DNA from: Rhipicephalus microplus
Lineage: Eukaryota; Arthropoda; Arachnida; Ixodida; Ixodidae
Assembly: GCF_043290135.1 (NCBI RefSeq)
Contig: NC_134710.1
Location: forward strand, 6,523,821-6,587,820
Length of the DNA stretch: 64,000 nt
Reading direction: 5' to 3'
Below are positions 1-11,351 of this stretch, piece by piece (position 1 is the stretch's first letter; each line of letters begins with the position of its first letter). A program made the translations under genes and the position numbers. The notes beneath the pieces are model-generated. The model searched no databases, had not been told where the DNA came from, and saw nothing but the letters and a program-made list of their open reading frames with translations.

Positions 1-235
1 GAGGCATTACGCAGGAAGTCTCATTCAAAGTTTACGTAAATATGCGTAAGCACTGCGTTACCAGCTATTCTTTCACGTTTTATTTGTTAGAGTGATAAAC
101 GTGCAAGCCGAGGTGGCCAAGTGGTGCAATCTTTGCGATCTTTTTTTGTGTATCCGCTTACACTACTGTGAGAATCTTTATGGCATGAGTAGGTGGCCCT
201 GTTCGCAGTTTCGATGCTCGTAATGTAGGCACAGT

Positions 236-840
236 CTATACAGAATAGTTCGTTTTATTGCGATAGCAATTATATGAACACTCTCGGCTGGCTTTCGCTA
301 CCGGCGTCAACGTGGACCTCAATGCACGTCGACGCCATGCACCGTATATGTATACGTATCGATATTTATGAAAACGCAAGAAGAAAAATCCCAGGAAAAA
401 AGACACCGGCGCGCGGAATCGGACGCGGAACTCGGCGTCGTGAATGCGAGGCGTTAACCACAAGGCCCCCGAAAGGTACCTCCTTTGTTATAACGTCAAG
501 GTATTCATATCTACCACTTACCGCTGTCGGCGGGCATCTCCAGGGGGAACTATTGTGTTTTCAGCATTATCAGCAAGATGACGCAGTGAGCGCGCGGTGG
601 CTCTCATCTTTCACGTGTACTTTCGCCCGCGTAGAGAATTAGGGGGTGTACGCTTGATCGCGCGCCCTTATCTTGCAGTGGGGAGAATCGTACATCTTGG
701 CTAGCCTTTGAGTTTCGTCGTAACGATTCTGTTATAGTTACCGGGCGCACAAGGGTCACTGCAATCGTTGCACAGCTTCCGTTTGCGAAAAGGGCACGCT
801 TTTCAGACACAGCGAAGTAACAACTGAGATTCGAGTTAAT
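236..840 (-). repeat. Dispersed repeat family B, copy 1
   Basis: Read on the minus strand, this segment aligns with 28600-29050 on the + strand. Shared landmarks are an internal block around AAAAGCGTGC...TTCGCAAACGG, a GATAAG-GCGC block, ACATATA-GGTGCATG, and a strongly conserved end TATAATTGCTATCGCAATAAAA. The AATAAA close to the conserved 3' edge suggests a transcribed non-autonomous element. No coding capacity was seen in either copy. Confidence 0.55.
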
Positions 841-1568
841 CTGTACTTGTGAGTGTGTTTCGTGCATCCTTTGTGCGTGAGAAGCGCGGGGCACGTTTTG
901 ATCTGCTTGCCATTCTGCGCGTGACCTTCCAATTTGTTGCTATCGCGTTCATTGCTTCGCCTTTGCGGCAAAGCTGCAACTTTTTTTTTTTTTTGGATCA
1001 GCACATGCAAACTTCCTCCTCACACCCACACGTGCGCTCTGAAACAGAATTTAGTTATTGGTCTTCTTGAACCTTCTTTTTTTATTATGAAGGCTTTGCA
1101 TTTCTTTTTTCGTTTCGGAGGCACTGTTCTCAGCGTGTTGTTCATGTTGGCAGGTGGTTCTGAATATTCAAAAACTTGGGCCTTCATCTCAGACTTCTTT
1201 CGGCCCTATCACAGAACCACTGTCAAAGTGAATTAAGTGGTCGCGTTTTTCACATTCAACCCCACGGAAGGTGTACCCAGGGTTGCCATGTTTGGCTACT
1301 TTACGCCAGACTGGCAAACTTTAAAAGGCCGCGGTGATGGCAAAAGAAAAATAAATGACGATTGCTACGTAGCAATTTTGCCTATTGTTCTTTCAGTGGC
1401 ATCAACACCTAATTAACGCTAAAACTAGGCGCAAACTATGAAAAAAGCATCAAATGTTCATTCACACTGCCGGCTGCGGCTCCCTCGGTGTAATCGCATT
1501 TGTTTACTTAGTGTTCTAGAAGCAGTTGCTTACGCCCGAAAGGTGCCCCGGCCGCCATGGTTTTCACA
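841..1568. other. Gene-free stretch
   Basis: It holds an oligo-T run near 980-995 and otherwise nothing I recognise on either strand. Confidence 0.5.
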
Positions 1569-1732
1569 TTATTAGAGGTTTTTAGCAAGCTACGAAAACA
1601 CGTTACCGAAAGGCGGCAATACGGAACCGGAAGACGAGTGTGCATGCGCGAGCATTATACGCGCACACGGAAAGGAACCATGTCGTATTTCCGTAACTTG
1701 TTTCCGTAACTTGCTAGAAACCTCTATTAATA
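1569..1732. mobile_element. MITE-like element with about 45-bp terminal inverted repeats
   Basis: The left end reads ATTAGAGGTTTTTAGCAAGC. The reverse complement of the right end reads ATAGAGGTTTCTAGCAAGTT, and similarity continues through an ACG-AAACA-GTTA block. The roughly 70-bp centre is non-coding. Size, inverted ends and lack of coding sequence fit a miniature inverted-repeat element. The TTA/TTAA at both edges may be the target duplication. Confidence 0.6.
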
Positions 1733-2740
1733 GAACTCACAGGTTCGGCAGCATTGCAACGTAGCTGGCGGTGAGAAAGTTCAGGATTTATAGCCGCTAT
1801 GCGCCTCACGCACTGAAGCTCTGAGCTGGATAGGTGGCGCCACCCTTGGAGAACGTTGGCAAAAAGTGAATGTGCACGGTTTATAGAAATCTTGCGCAAA
1901 GCGCACGCATCTCGCTGTTTGTGCAGCCACTTTTCATTCTAGTTGAATATCTTCACTTCCGGTGGTGCTGCATTTGTCAGTCATGACGTTTATGTCGACT
2001 GTTCTAATTTGTTTGGAAATGATGGACAGGCTCGTTTTTATTGCTGTGCGCGCACACAATGCACTGTATGCGTTTCTTCCGTGAATGCGTCTTAGCTGTT
2101 GTTGGCGTGGTCTGGTAATGACACAGACGCAATAAAAAAACATTTGCATGCGTAGAGGAGAGCCACTCTTCTTTTTCCAGGGACTCTAGTTGCAGAATGT
2201 ACATCCAGTCATCTGTTATGGGGACGAATAGGATGAACGCTTTGAAAGCCTTGCCAGGAGACGTATTTGGTTGTCCCGAGCCCGTATTGAGGAGCAACTT
2301 CGGCAGGTTCATCAAGTTGAGGATGTGAGGGCCGACATGCCAGCGATGAAATTCTGGATCAAAATATAAGCAAACCAGGATGCATAAGGTGCTAATCCTA
2401 CGTAAGACATTGCAGATGGAGCAATGAAACTTCTTGGTTTCTCTAAATCTAACGCAGGAGTGGAGCGAGTGTTTTCTGTTGTGCTTCTTACAGAAAGAGA
2501 CTTGAAGAATCGAACGTCGCACGAAATTATGTAGGGATTATCAGGGTCAAATTTGGACTATGTTTGAAAGCTGTTACAAGCTCTAGATTAACGTGAATAA
2601 AAAAGTGCGCTACAGTTACTGCGAAATACGAAGTACTTTACTCTGTACATTAACAGTGCCGTGGGACATGCTAGCAAAAGTGAATTCTATAGATTATGTA
2701 CACTGCACTGTCGGTGCAATATTAACTGCCCATTCTGTCC
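1733..2740. other. Unassigned stretch with one minus-strand exon-like ORF (about 2150-2370)
   Basis: Most of the stretch is featureless. On the minus strand 2370 to 2150 reads as a protein-like segment including HRWHVGPHILNLMNLP and PITDDWMYILQLESLEKEE. It is preceded by a fair acceptor (TATATTTTGATCCAG) and runs on to a stop near 2004. I do not recognise the family. It could be a terminal exon of a minus-strand gene or a relic of a transposon protein. Confidence 0.3.
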
Positions 2741-2965
2741 TGCCGCGGTGGTCTAGGGGCTAAGGTACTTGGCTGCTGACCCGCTGGTCGTGGGATCGAA
2801 TCACGGCTGCGGCAGCTGCATTTCTGATGGAGGTGAAAATGCTGTACGCCCATGTGCTCATATTTCGGTGCACGTTGAAGAACCTCTGGTGGTCGAAATT
2901 TCTGGAGCCCTACACTACGGCGTCTCTCATAATCATTTGGTGGTTTTGATAGAATAACCCCCTCC
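2741..2965 (+). mobile_element. Ruka-type tRNA-derived SINE (3' tail lost)
   Basis: It begins with the tRNA-like head GCGGTGGTCTAGGGGCTAAG and a B-box-like GGATCGAATCACGG. The Ruka body follows (GCATTTCTGATGGAGGTGAAA; GTGCACGTTGAAGAACC; ACTACGGCGTCTCTCATAAT). The copy is diverged and lacks the GGGACGTTAAAC...ATCAATCA tail. Confidence 0.85.
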
Positions 2966-3984
2966 TCCTCATGCAGATGAACCAATTAACTGCCACAATT
3001 CTAGTCTTCATGCCTCCTCCAGAAAGAGAAGCTGCTCGTTAAATTGAGCGGGGCAAACACATTGTAAAAATCATAATGTTGACTGTCGTCCATGGTGCAG
3101 ACTATACCGCTCTTAAACAAATTGAAGTGACCCTCACTTCATTAGGGGGCGAAGTGGCGGTGTCCCTAATGCTCGTCTTTATATGAAGCAACAGCAACTT
3201 TCTTCACGTTTGCCACGGAGAAACAGTCCCCCCCCCCCCCCCCTCAAAATCCAGATGGCTGACCGTGGGTTAGCGAAGCGATTGGGCTTAGTGCGTGCAT
3301 CGATTCTCCACTGTTAGTGAGTACACACCAGCGATTATCACAAAAAAACGGTCCTGTTGAGTTAATGTCAAACGACGTGACAATGAAGTCAAGCAGACAA
3401 ACCTGTGGGAATCCAAACCTCGCGAAAGAGAATGACGGAACTCGTGTACGTTTCGCTCGGCCAGTGAGACGGCATTCACTTCGAAAGAGACGGACACTGC
3501 GACGTTCTCACGTGGAGACTGAGGGCCACGTTTGCTGTCTTTATCACAGATTCACACAGTGCAGCGACGTTATCCACGTGTTTATGGGGCGACAAGCCAT
3601 AAGATGTGCCTTCAAAACTTACGCGATTGCAGCAAAACAGTTTCGGTGCAACAGTGCATAGTTTTGATAGGTACAGTTTCAACCAATGAGCATTAAAAAC
3701 ATTGCTGGGGTGGAAATGATTGTTCAGAAGTGAAGCTGTGCCTCTGGCGAAATGGCGGCTGCGGTGACCATCTTACTAGGGGCATGATAAAGTATCACCG
3801 TTGAACGAATAAGAACGAAGCGTCGCACACACAAAGAGTTTAATGTGGAAACTCTTTCGGGTCACCTAGTGCTCTAAGTGCGTCATAGTGTTACTAATTT
3901 TTCTTAGTAAGCGTCTAATTAGAGGCAAAGTGCTTTGGAGATTCACTCACCCATACTCGTTTCTGTGTGTTATTTCGTCGGCAA
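2966..3984. other. Gene-free stretch with an oligo-C tract
   Basis: It contains a C run near 3229-3243 and no recognisable gene or repeat. Confidence 0.5.
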
Positions 3985-4250
3985 CAACTATTTTTATTAT
4001 AGAACTAACGTAGCATTTACCTAACACATCAAAGCCACTTGATGTATAAGTGGGCACTACCAGAAAAGAGCATGTTTCCTCCGTCTTGGCAGTGGTGAAA
4101 GCTGGCTTCACTTCTTCTGGCAAGCCATTGCGGGTGCTTCCACTCCAGCAACTTTTTAAAATCCTTCTTGGTTTCAACATTATGTAAGTAGTAGAATGTG
4201 GGCACCACAGCCGTCAAGTAGGCGGTATCTGGCACCATATGGAGGAATTT
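3985..4250 (-). pseudogene. Decayed Ty3/Gypsy fragment (RT-RNase H junction)
   Basis: Two minus-strand frames complement each other. One gives MVPDTAYLTAVVPTF and a downstream K-LLEWKHPQW. The other gives LPEEVKPAFTTAKTEETCSF and PTYTSSGFDV. This resembles the Gypsy segment 'f-P--a--l-pL--ll----f-W-pe---AF---K--L---l---P-----l-tDAS', broken by at least one frameshift. The match is approximate. Confidence 0.45.
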
Positions 4251-4682
4251 GACGATACTACAAACTAAAAAAAAAAAACGCTTGTGGACACCTTGAGCGG
4301 CTTCTTAGCGGATAGTTCGGAAGTCATCACAATCGTATGAATAGCTCAAAGACACCGGAAAGCTGATTCATTGCATGCATATTTATTAGTTCGCACACGT
4401 CGTCTAGGTCTGTGATTCGCCACAGCCGCACATCATACAATAATAAAGTGGGGCATAAACAACAAAGAGCGCATACAGAGGTAACAAGAAATGTGTTCGT
4501 TCACACTCCAATGAGAAACGCGGAAGTTTATAAAACAAATAATTGCGGCAGGCCGCAGTGGAACAAAAAAAGGTAATCTTTAATCAACTTATTTTAATGT
4601 TTCATCGACACACCACAAGCTACACTCACATGTAATTAAATTGTATCTATTCTTTTCACAACCGGAAGTGAATCAACAACTG
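4251..4682. other. Gene-free stretch
   Basis: A short A run lies near 4268. No gene or repeat was recognised. Confidence 0.5.
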
Positions 4683-4885
4683 CAGAATAATGATGATTGA
4701 TTGATTGATATGTGGGGTTTAGCGCCCCGAAACCACCATATGATTATGAGAGACGCCGTAGTGGAGGGCTCCGGAAATATCGACCACCTGGGTTTTTTTA
4801 ACGTGCACCCAAGTCTGAGCACACGGGCCTACAACATTTCCGCCTCCATCGGAAATGCAGCCACCGCAGCCGACAGAATAATGAT
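4683..4885 (-). mobile_element. 5'-truncated Ruka SINE with 12-bp target-site duplication
   Basis: The minus-strand SINE body is 4695-4873. It has the Ruka tail (TGATTGATTGATATGTGGGG at the + strand left edge), then the TCCGGA-ATTTCGACCACC and GCACGTTAAAGAACCC regions in reverse, ending before the tRNA head. CAGAATAATGAT occurs exactly at 4683-4694 and 4874-4885, a target-site duplication showing retrotransposition. Confidence 0.88.
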
Positions 4886-5879
4886 CGTAGTAATTACTTC
4901 AGCGTATTATGTTTCCGCAAAATGATGACCTCAAACCGTGTATACACTTCCAATATTTTAAAGGTTGTGCCATCTCTTGATCGCTGCCAAAGAATAAATT
5001 CTACAGTTTTGGCTTGCGAGCTTGCCATTTCGGAGGCCATGCTTCTATTGCTTTATTTTTATTGTTGTTCCGGGAAGTATTAGGATTGGCACTTGCCTAA
5101 GTCCGGCTTGATGTCAGAAAAGGAATCGCGTTAATATGAGTAATAAATCATTCTAGAACATCAAAGCAACAACCAGGCGCCACACAATGGGAAATACATT
5201 ACAACCAACACATTACAGAAGCTTGTTCTTCATCACCTATTACCTATGGCACATACCCACTTCAGGCGTAATTCTTCATCGCCGTCACCCACTCAATGCA
5301 ACACAAAATCGCACCAAATTTGTTGTTGCAAGTGTTTTACCTTCATATGTCAGCGTTTACCTTCATATGTCAACTTACCTTCATATGTCAGCGTTTCCGG
5401 CACACTCAAGCAAACTTTTGCCATCGTGTAGTAATGGTGATACTTTGGTGAACCCCACTTCTCCGAAGAATGACGAAGGATAGCATAGTAAATGCCGGTC
5501 TACTACACATAAGTTATGATTGTTTGATGACGTAGTGGGTACCCTTCAAGTGTGCTTGCAGCAGTTATCCAATGATTGTTTAGAAAAGGTTCTGAGAGGC
5601 CGTTCTTCATGCTTTCGCTGTGACTGTGCAGCGCTTTCCGCGGAGGCCTTGTGATTTTTTCCCACCTTCGTCACGTCGACTTCGCAGAGCTCTTTGGCGT
5701 TAACTTTTGTTGACATTCTATTTACGCACTTACCACAAGTATGACGATGAGCCGTGGATACCATGCAACGCTAGCCCTTCAGTGACAATGTTTCTGATGC
5801 GGTAACGGCCGTCTCAGTTGTGTATATATACGTACTTTACAACGTCGTCGTTCGCGAAAAATTTGTTTAATTATTCATT
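4886..5879. other. Gene-free stretch
   Basis: Apart from a short tandem repeat (5338-5397, listed separately), nothing is recognisable. Confidence 0.5.
5338..5397. repeat. Three-copy 18-20-bp tandem repeat
   Basis: The unit TACCTTCATATGTCAGCGTT occurs three times in a row. The middle copy is two bases shorter and changed at its end (TCAACT). No function is suggested. Confidence 0.85.
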
Positions 5880-5881
5880 TT

Positions 5882-5932
<51 letters not shown>

Positions 5933-8105
5933 TAGTCACTGCGATCTTTCTTCAAGATTGTGGCAGCGTGGTACATAACAGGTGACCTCAACAGAAAAAT
6001 AATAATAGAAAACGGACGTATGAATATTGTTACACACGCGCTTTCGAGAGGCAAATGACGTTATTCGAACGAATTTCAAATCGAACCAAAATTCTGTTTG
6101 CACAAGTAAAAAAAAAGGAAAATAAAATACATGAAACATCTCAACTGTACAAAGGAACTGATTTGTATTGAAGATTTGACTCAATCTGGGATAATGAGTT
6201 ATGTGTAACAGTTTCATCAGGAAGTTTGTTCCAATCGACTATTGTTCTAGGAAACAAAGAGTACTTGAAACAGTTTACACGTGTAGTGAATGGAGTAACA
6301 TCTAGTGTGTGTGTGCCTGGTAGCGTAACCTGTCGTATAGGCAAGATGTGACGTGCCTATCCTTTACTGACCTTTTATAAACTGAATATAGAAATTTAGA
6401 CGACATACACGATTCCGATTACTTATAGCAGGTAGGCCACTTTGAGATACAACGTTAGTCACTCAAGTACGGCCATAAGTATTGTAGATGAATTTAACAG
6501 CTTTTTTTCTGTAAGCTTTCTAATTTTGCTATTAGTGAACGGGTCACATATAATGACGGCGTATTCTAAAACAAGACGAACGAGTGTTTTATATGCCAAC
6601 AAACGTACTGCTGGTGTGTGGGCAGTTTTAATACACGCCTTAAGAATAACTAACGCCTGCAATTTTCTAGCACTTTGCCATGGTGTTTTGACTACGAGAG
6701 ATCACTTGCAATGTGGAGGCATAAGTATTCATATTGAGCAACTTCTAATAAAAGAAGGTCTTCCGTGCCATAGCAATAGATTAGTGGCTTCTTTTTTAAT
6801 GTTACCGGCATGTACACAGTTTTTTCATAGTTTATGCACAATTGCCATTGCTTTCATCAATGAACTACCTTATTAAAATTCCTGTTCAAGCTAATCTGGC
6901 CTTCCTGAGCCGTTGTTTTCTTATATCGCACGCAGTAGTCCGCGTAAAGCTTGACTTTTGCGAATAAGTTATCAACGATATTCTTGACATATAACAAAAA
7001 CAAAAGTAGTCCCAGAATGGATCCCAGTGGGACGCCAGACTTCACAGAAACTATATCTGACACTGTTTCATCCACATCAGCGAACTGACGGCTTCCAGTT
7101 AGGTAGACTGCAATTCATCCTATCATGTCATTTTTCAACACAGCGCGCAGTTTATAAAGAAGTTTAACATGAGAGACGTTTTCGCTCACTTTGCTAAAAT
7201 CCTTAAATATGGCATCTGTCTGCTTTCCCTTGTTCATAGTGCTGGCGAAGTCATACACGATCTCAACCAGCTGCGTGATTGTCGAGCGGCCATTCCTTAA
7301 ACCATGCTGCATATCTGTTAACAATTTATGTTCATCGAGAAAACCAATTATATGATTCTAAATGATATGCTCCAATAGCTTACAGGTAGTTCAAGGTAAT
7401 GAAATTGGCCTGTAATTTTTCATGCAAGCTTTCCCCCCTTTCCAGTCTTCCGGTAATGTTTCTTTGTTAAGAGACCTTGTAAACAGAACATGCAAGTATT
7501 TCGCACACCATTCTACATAACGCTTTGAAAAACAGTTCGTGGTACCAGCAAGTCCTGGGGATTTCTTTACATAATTTTTAAGCACTAATTTTAGAATGCC
7601 ATGTTCTGCAATAGCAAAGTCAGGAAGGGAAGGCAAATTTGTAGAGAAGCATGGTAGACAACCATCATCACTTGTAAATACACTTTTGAAACGCTCAACT
7701 AATTCAGCACACACTATTTTGTTATCCCGCACACTTTTACCAATGACAAAAAAGGAGTCAGAAGATGAAGAGCCGGCGTCACAACTCCCCAGAACCTTTC
7801 GGGAAGGGATCTAAGTAGGGATAATATCTGGCAATAATGTGTTGCGGTAGTATAGTGCTATTTTTGAGAATGCTTTCTTTAACTGCTGATGACAGCTTAT
7901 CAATTGCTTCTTGCAACTGCTCATGATTATGCATTTTCACTCACATTTTTTCAATCGCTGAAGCTTCCGTCTCATTTGTAATGTCTCCCGCGAAATCCAG
8001 GGATTGCGGCACTCATACTTCCTCACTATCTTAGGAACAAAACGCTCTACACAATCAAGAACCAAACGCTTAAAAAAAACCAAAGAAGACATCCTCGCAC
8101 CTGGC
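5880..8105 (-). pseudogene. Decayed CR1/Jockey-like LINE, reverse transcriptase remnants
   Basis: Five frame-broken minus-strand pieces follow LINE order from high to low coordinates. 7732-7391 holds a pre-RT/RT segment (PEDWK-GK..., KNYRPISLP). 7324-7115 holds an 'HG-R-GRSTITQL' finger. 7075-6857 has SGVPLGSILGLLLFLLYVKN and a damaged catalytic box (YADY for YADD). 6662-6459 has the 'L-ypK-y---tLVR--LEYA---WdP' C-terminal motif, and 6344-6141 has 'sLfpRTI-dWNkLP'. A (TTTA)n tract at 5880-5932 is the reverse complement of the 3' tail. Frameshifts and stops make it inactive. Confidence 0.85.
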
Positions 8106-8711
8106 GGTGCTCTTTTGTGAGCGATGTCGGGGGCCGTTGGGGTCGTGGCAGCTTGATTACTTGAGTGGAGGAGCTAGTGACTTCGCGAAATATGTAAATT
8201 AACGATACTCATACTACAAGTTCTACATTATTTTAGCATGTTGTGCCTACATATATCTCTGCTACAGATTCGTCTCTCTATTGGCCTGGCGTGTTGACTT
8301 CCGGTCATTGTACTGTCATTGTGTTGTTAGCCCTGTGGCGGCGGTGGTTACTATTTCTTTAGATTTGGAATGCTCTTTTCACACAAGCGATTGCGAGTGC
8401 TTCTACTTGGCTTCTGTGCACAGCGGTCACTAGAGGTACATCTTGTGCTGACTTTCGCACGGCAAAGCAGAATCGTGTTGACGAGAGAAAGATACTGTTA
8501 GCGTGCATAATTTTGTCCTAACTCTCCGTGCTGACATGCGTAATTTAAAAGGCGTGCGATTGAAAGTTTTGGCTTGATTGACAGAAGCAATCGATTTATT
8601 TTTCAGAAATGCGCAGTTATGATGCAGTTTGACGTATCTGATGATTTTAACCACATCTGGCAAATAAACGCCCGGTGACGCTTTGCTGCCCGTTTCCCCT
8701 TTTTGCTTTCG
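8106..8711. other. Gene-free stretch
   Basis: No protein-like segment or repeat was recognised on either strand. Confidence 0.5.
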
Positions 8712-8938
8712 CCCGCCGTGGTAGCTTCACCGCATTGGGTGTCACGTGACTATGATCGAGGTCGTGGGTTCAACTCCCGGCCACGACGGCCGCAATTCGA
8801 TGATAGCAAAATGCAAAAACCACCCGTGTCCTCATGTTTGGATTCACAGTAAGCAACTGCAGTATGTCGAAATTCTTCCGCTGTCACCCACTATGGCGTG
8901 CCTGATAATCATATGATAATTGCGGCAAGTGAAACTCA
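8712..8938 (+). mobile_element. Decayed tRNA-derived SINE, second subfamily
   Basis: The head CCCGCCGTGGTAGCTTCACC and the B-box region GTGGGTTCAACTCCCGGCC are tRNA-like. They are followed by CGCAATTCGATGATAGCAAAATGCAAAAAC and ACTATGGCGTGCCTGATAATCATATGATAAT. It differs from Ruka in the body (GCAAAAAC-CCCGTGT; GGCGTGCCT), so it is a related but separate SINE group. Insertions blur the middle. Confidence 0.7.
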
Positions 8939-9636
8939 AGCAAATATATAATATCGTGCTTTCACGCATGCATTGTGCTAGAATGTTGAAAAAATTAACT
9001 GTGATGCTTCTTAACTGTGACTAATAATCAACTGTGGCATGCCTTGTGGATTCAATGAGTGCTATTACTGCCGTGCAAAACTGAAAGCGCGTATGCTTAG
9101 CCGATATCTCGACACGAAAAAATACAATATTTGTGTACAATCTGAGGTATTCACTAAAGCAAGACTGTCAGAGAAGCAGAACGTATTGTATTTGTGACAA
9201 ATATGCAGTTTATAAACAACAAAAGACACGCTGGAGTGGGCGGCGCCTCGCGCGAGGGCTTAGTGATTAAAAAAAGTGAAATATATTGGTACTGACGTTA
9301 CCTAATACCCATTAAACAAAAAAATAAACGTCATTCACGAATTCCTTGCATCACTCGTAAGCACAAGTAATCGCACGGGACTAGGCGTGGCTGGGTAGTG
9401 CTGAACGGATAGCCTGAGAATGCTGACTGACCGTCAAAAGATAAGAAATATGATACCCGTAGCACAGAGGGCAATCTCCACAGCACAGAACCGTGATGTG
9501 GCTCGGCGTGCGCAAGACCGCCGATTGAAGAGAAACTGGAATACTGAAACAGAAACTTCACTCTTCCGGCACTTGCCACAAGAGGACGTGACGGGCAAAT
9601 GAGCCGAAAGTGAGAAAGTGAGCCGAAAGTGAGAAA
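8939..9636. other. Gene-free stretch
   Basis: No gene or repeat recognised. The last 20 bases before the array contain the duplicated phrase GAGCCGAAAGTGAGAAA. Confidence 0.5.
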
Positions 9637-10100
9637 GGATGGATGGATGGATGGATGGATGGATGGATGGATGGATGGATGGATGGATGGATGGATGGAT
9701 GGATGGGTGGATGGATGGATGGATGGATGGGTGGATGGGTGGATGGGTGGATGGATGGATGGATGGATGGATGGATGGATGGATGGATGGATGGATGGAT
9801 GGATGGATGGGCGGATGGATGGATGGATGGATGGATGGATGGATGGATGGATGGATGGATGGATGGATGGATGGATGGATGGATGGATGGATGGGTGGAT
9901 GGGTGGATGGGTGGATGGATGGATGGATGGATGGATGGATGGGTGGACGGATGGATGGATGGACGGATGGACGGATGGATGGACGGACGGATGGACGGAC
10001 GGATGGACGGACGGACGGACGGACGGACGGACGGATGGATGGATGGATGGATGGATGGATGGATGGATGGATGGATGGATGGATGGATGGATGGATGGAT
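9637..10100. repeat. (GGAT)n tetranucleotide satellite, about 465 bp
   Basis: It is nearly pure GGAT from 9637 with scattered GGGT/GGGC variants. A GGAC-rich segment runs from about 9945 to 10035, then pure GGAT returns to 10100. Because the 4-bp unit contains no stop in any frame, long ORFs appear in three + frames and one - frame; these are artefacts. Confidence 0.98.
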
Positions 10101-10517
10101 CCTTCGCCCTACTCACCGTCATTCACTCCGTGGATGTGCTGTCATTTTTTTACTCTATTTTGATGTCATAAACACTGCTGTGAGGCATATCTTTGTATTT
10201 TTAGCTTCATAGTGTGATAATTCAAATAAATGGAAATTAGCTTGGCTAATTTTTATGCTCAAAAATAATATGAAAATTTCTGGTTTGGCTAATTTGTTTA
10301 TTATCTGACTCCTCTTCGAGGATTTGGCAACCCTGGGTGTGTCCTCGCTTCTCACAGACTGAAAACGATCTGTAGAGGGGGAGCAACGATAGCACACTCG
10401 CAGTGTCGTCTCTTCGGCTATTGTCTCTAGAATTCTAGGCACTATACTTTAAGCGTATAATGCTCGCAGAGTTGATGAAAAGGCTGCGGTGATGAGCCCC
10501 CTAATCCCCGAAAGGTT
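10101..10517. other. Gene-free stretch
   Basis: No gene or repeat recognised. Confidence 0.5.
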
Positions 10518-10588
10518 TGTCAGAGATGCCAACCGATCGATCGATATGTGGGGTTTAACGTCCCAAAGTCACCTGTCAGAGATGCCAA
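10518..10588 (-). mobile_element. 41-bp stub of a Ruka SINE with perfect 15-bp target-site duplication
   Basis: TGTCAGAGATGCCAA occurs exactly at 10518-10532 and 10574-10588. Between them lies only the reverse complement of the Ruka 3' end (CGATCGATCGATATGTGGGG then TTTAACGTCCCAAAG). This is an extremely 5'-truncated, apparently young insertion about 260 bp before the first coding exon seen. Confidence 0.88.
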
Positions 10589-10851
10589 GGAAGGTATCGA
10601 GGAAGCTATTAGAAGTAATTGCAAAGTCTGTCACTTGTATCTCGCGCAGCTATTTAGGCTTTCATTTGCCTCTTGCATTAGTATATGGGCGGATTGCAGA
10701 TACTTATTGCCCACAATTATGTGAATGGTAGCCACACGACTTGTATAAATGAGAGAAGTCAGTAAAAATGTGCGTGTTTGCTAGTTTTAGCCGTTTTCTT
10801 ATTTACGGGTGGCACATAAAACAACCTTAAATAAAAACCTTTCTTCTTCAG

Positions 10852-10924
10852 ATGCGTTTTTTCTCGCCGGGAAAGGAGAATCGCCGAGGCCAGATGGTAC
10901 AAAGATCCCGGATGAGACCGGAAG
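10852..10924 (+). CDS. Skeletor: Skeletor-like exon 1 in window: middle of DM13 domain
   Basis: The exon follows a pyrimidine-rich acceptor (TTCTTCTTCAG) and ends at a GTATGA donor. It enters in phase 1 and leaves in phase 2. The peptide begins AFFLAGKGESPRPDG and continues with KIPDE-G, matching the DM13 segment in which an aromatic pair and a short hydrophobic run precede a Gly/Pro/Arg-rich loop and a 'vP-E-G' turn. The exon is only 73 nt, too short to stand out as an ORF. It is supported by phase agreement with the next exon and by domain continuity. The preceding DM13 half, normally containing a 'GDVYAVD...F-YDG'-like stretch, was not found between 1 and 10,851. Confidence 0.75.
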
Positions 10925-11170
10925 GTATGAAATCATTGTTGGCTATAAACGCATGCCCCAGTGATGAGAAACATCTGGTTTGTTTGTTTTTCAACATGTT
11001 TTGGTAAATCAGCTGTTTGAAGCAAGGAAAACTCCGCTTCGGTTTAGGAAAGTGCCAGCTATTATCATCAGCTCGACACTCAAGCAAGATTTATATTTCT
11101 AATGAACTAGTGAGATTAGTGGTAGGAAACGGCCCTCCTTCTAATTCCAATGTGTTCTATTGTTTTTCAG

Positions 11171-11351
11171 TGTGCGGAAGTTGAGGGGCTACGTCAATGC
11201 CACCGTACACCTTACTCTGCCTGGAGAGCTAACAGTGGACGATATAGACTGGTTCGCAGTCTACTGTATAACATACACAGAGATTTTCATCCAGGCAAAG
11301 ATCCCCAAAGATCTCAACGTCCCTCCCAACATAAAGCTGCTTCTGAAGGAG
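11171..11351 (+). CDS. Skeletor: Skeletor-like exon 2: C-terminal half of DM13 domain
   Basis: The acceptor TTGTTTTTCAG precedes the exon and GTGAGC follows it. It enters in phase 2 and leaves in phase 0. The peptide contains VHLTLPGELTVDDIDWFAVY, the hallmark of the DM13 domain (LP--LT--DIDWFSVWC), followed by a conserved Cys and an 'IPKDLNVPP' segment that in this family ends the domain. The usual ENFGHV motif after the Cys reads EIFIQA here, so that strand has diverged. DM13 domains are thought to take part in redox or hydroxylation chemistry together with the adjacent DOMON domain. Confidence 0.9.

Noticed and set aside
9331..10212. Four long ORFs (up to 263 codons) with WMDG or HPSI repeats
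   Set aside because: They are translations of the stop-free GGAT satellite in different frames and on both strands.
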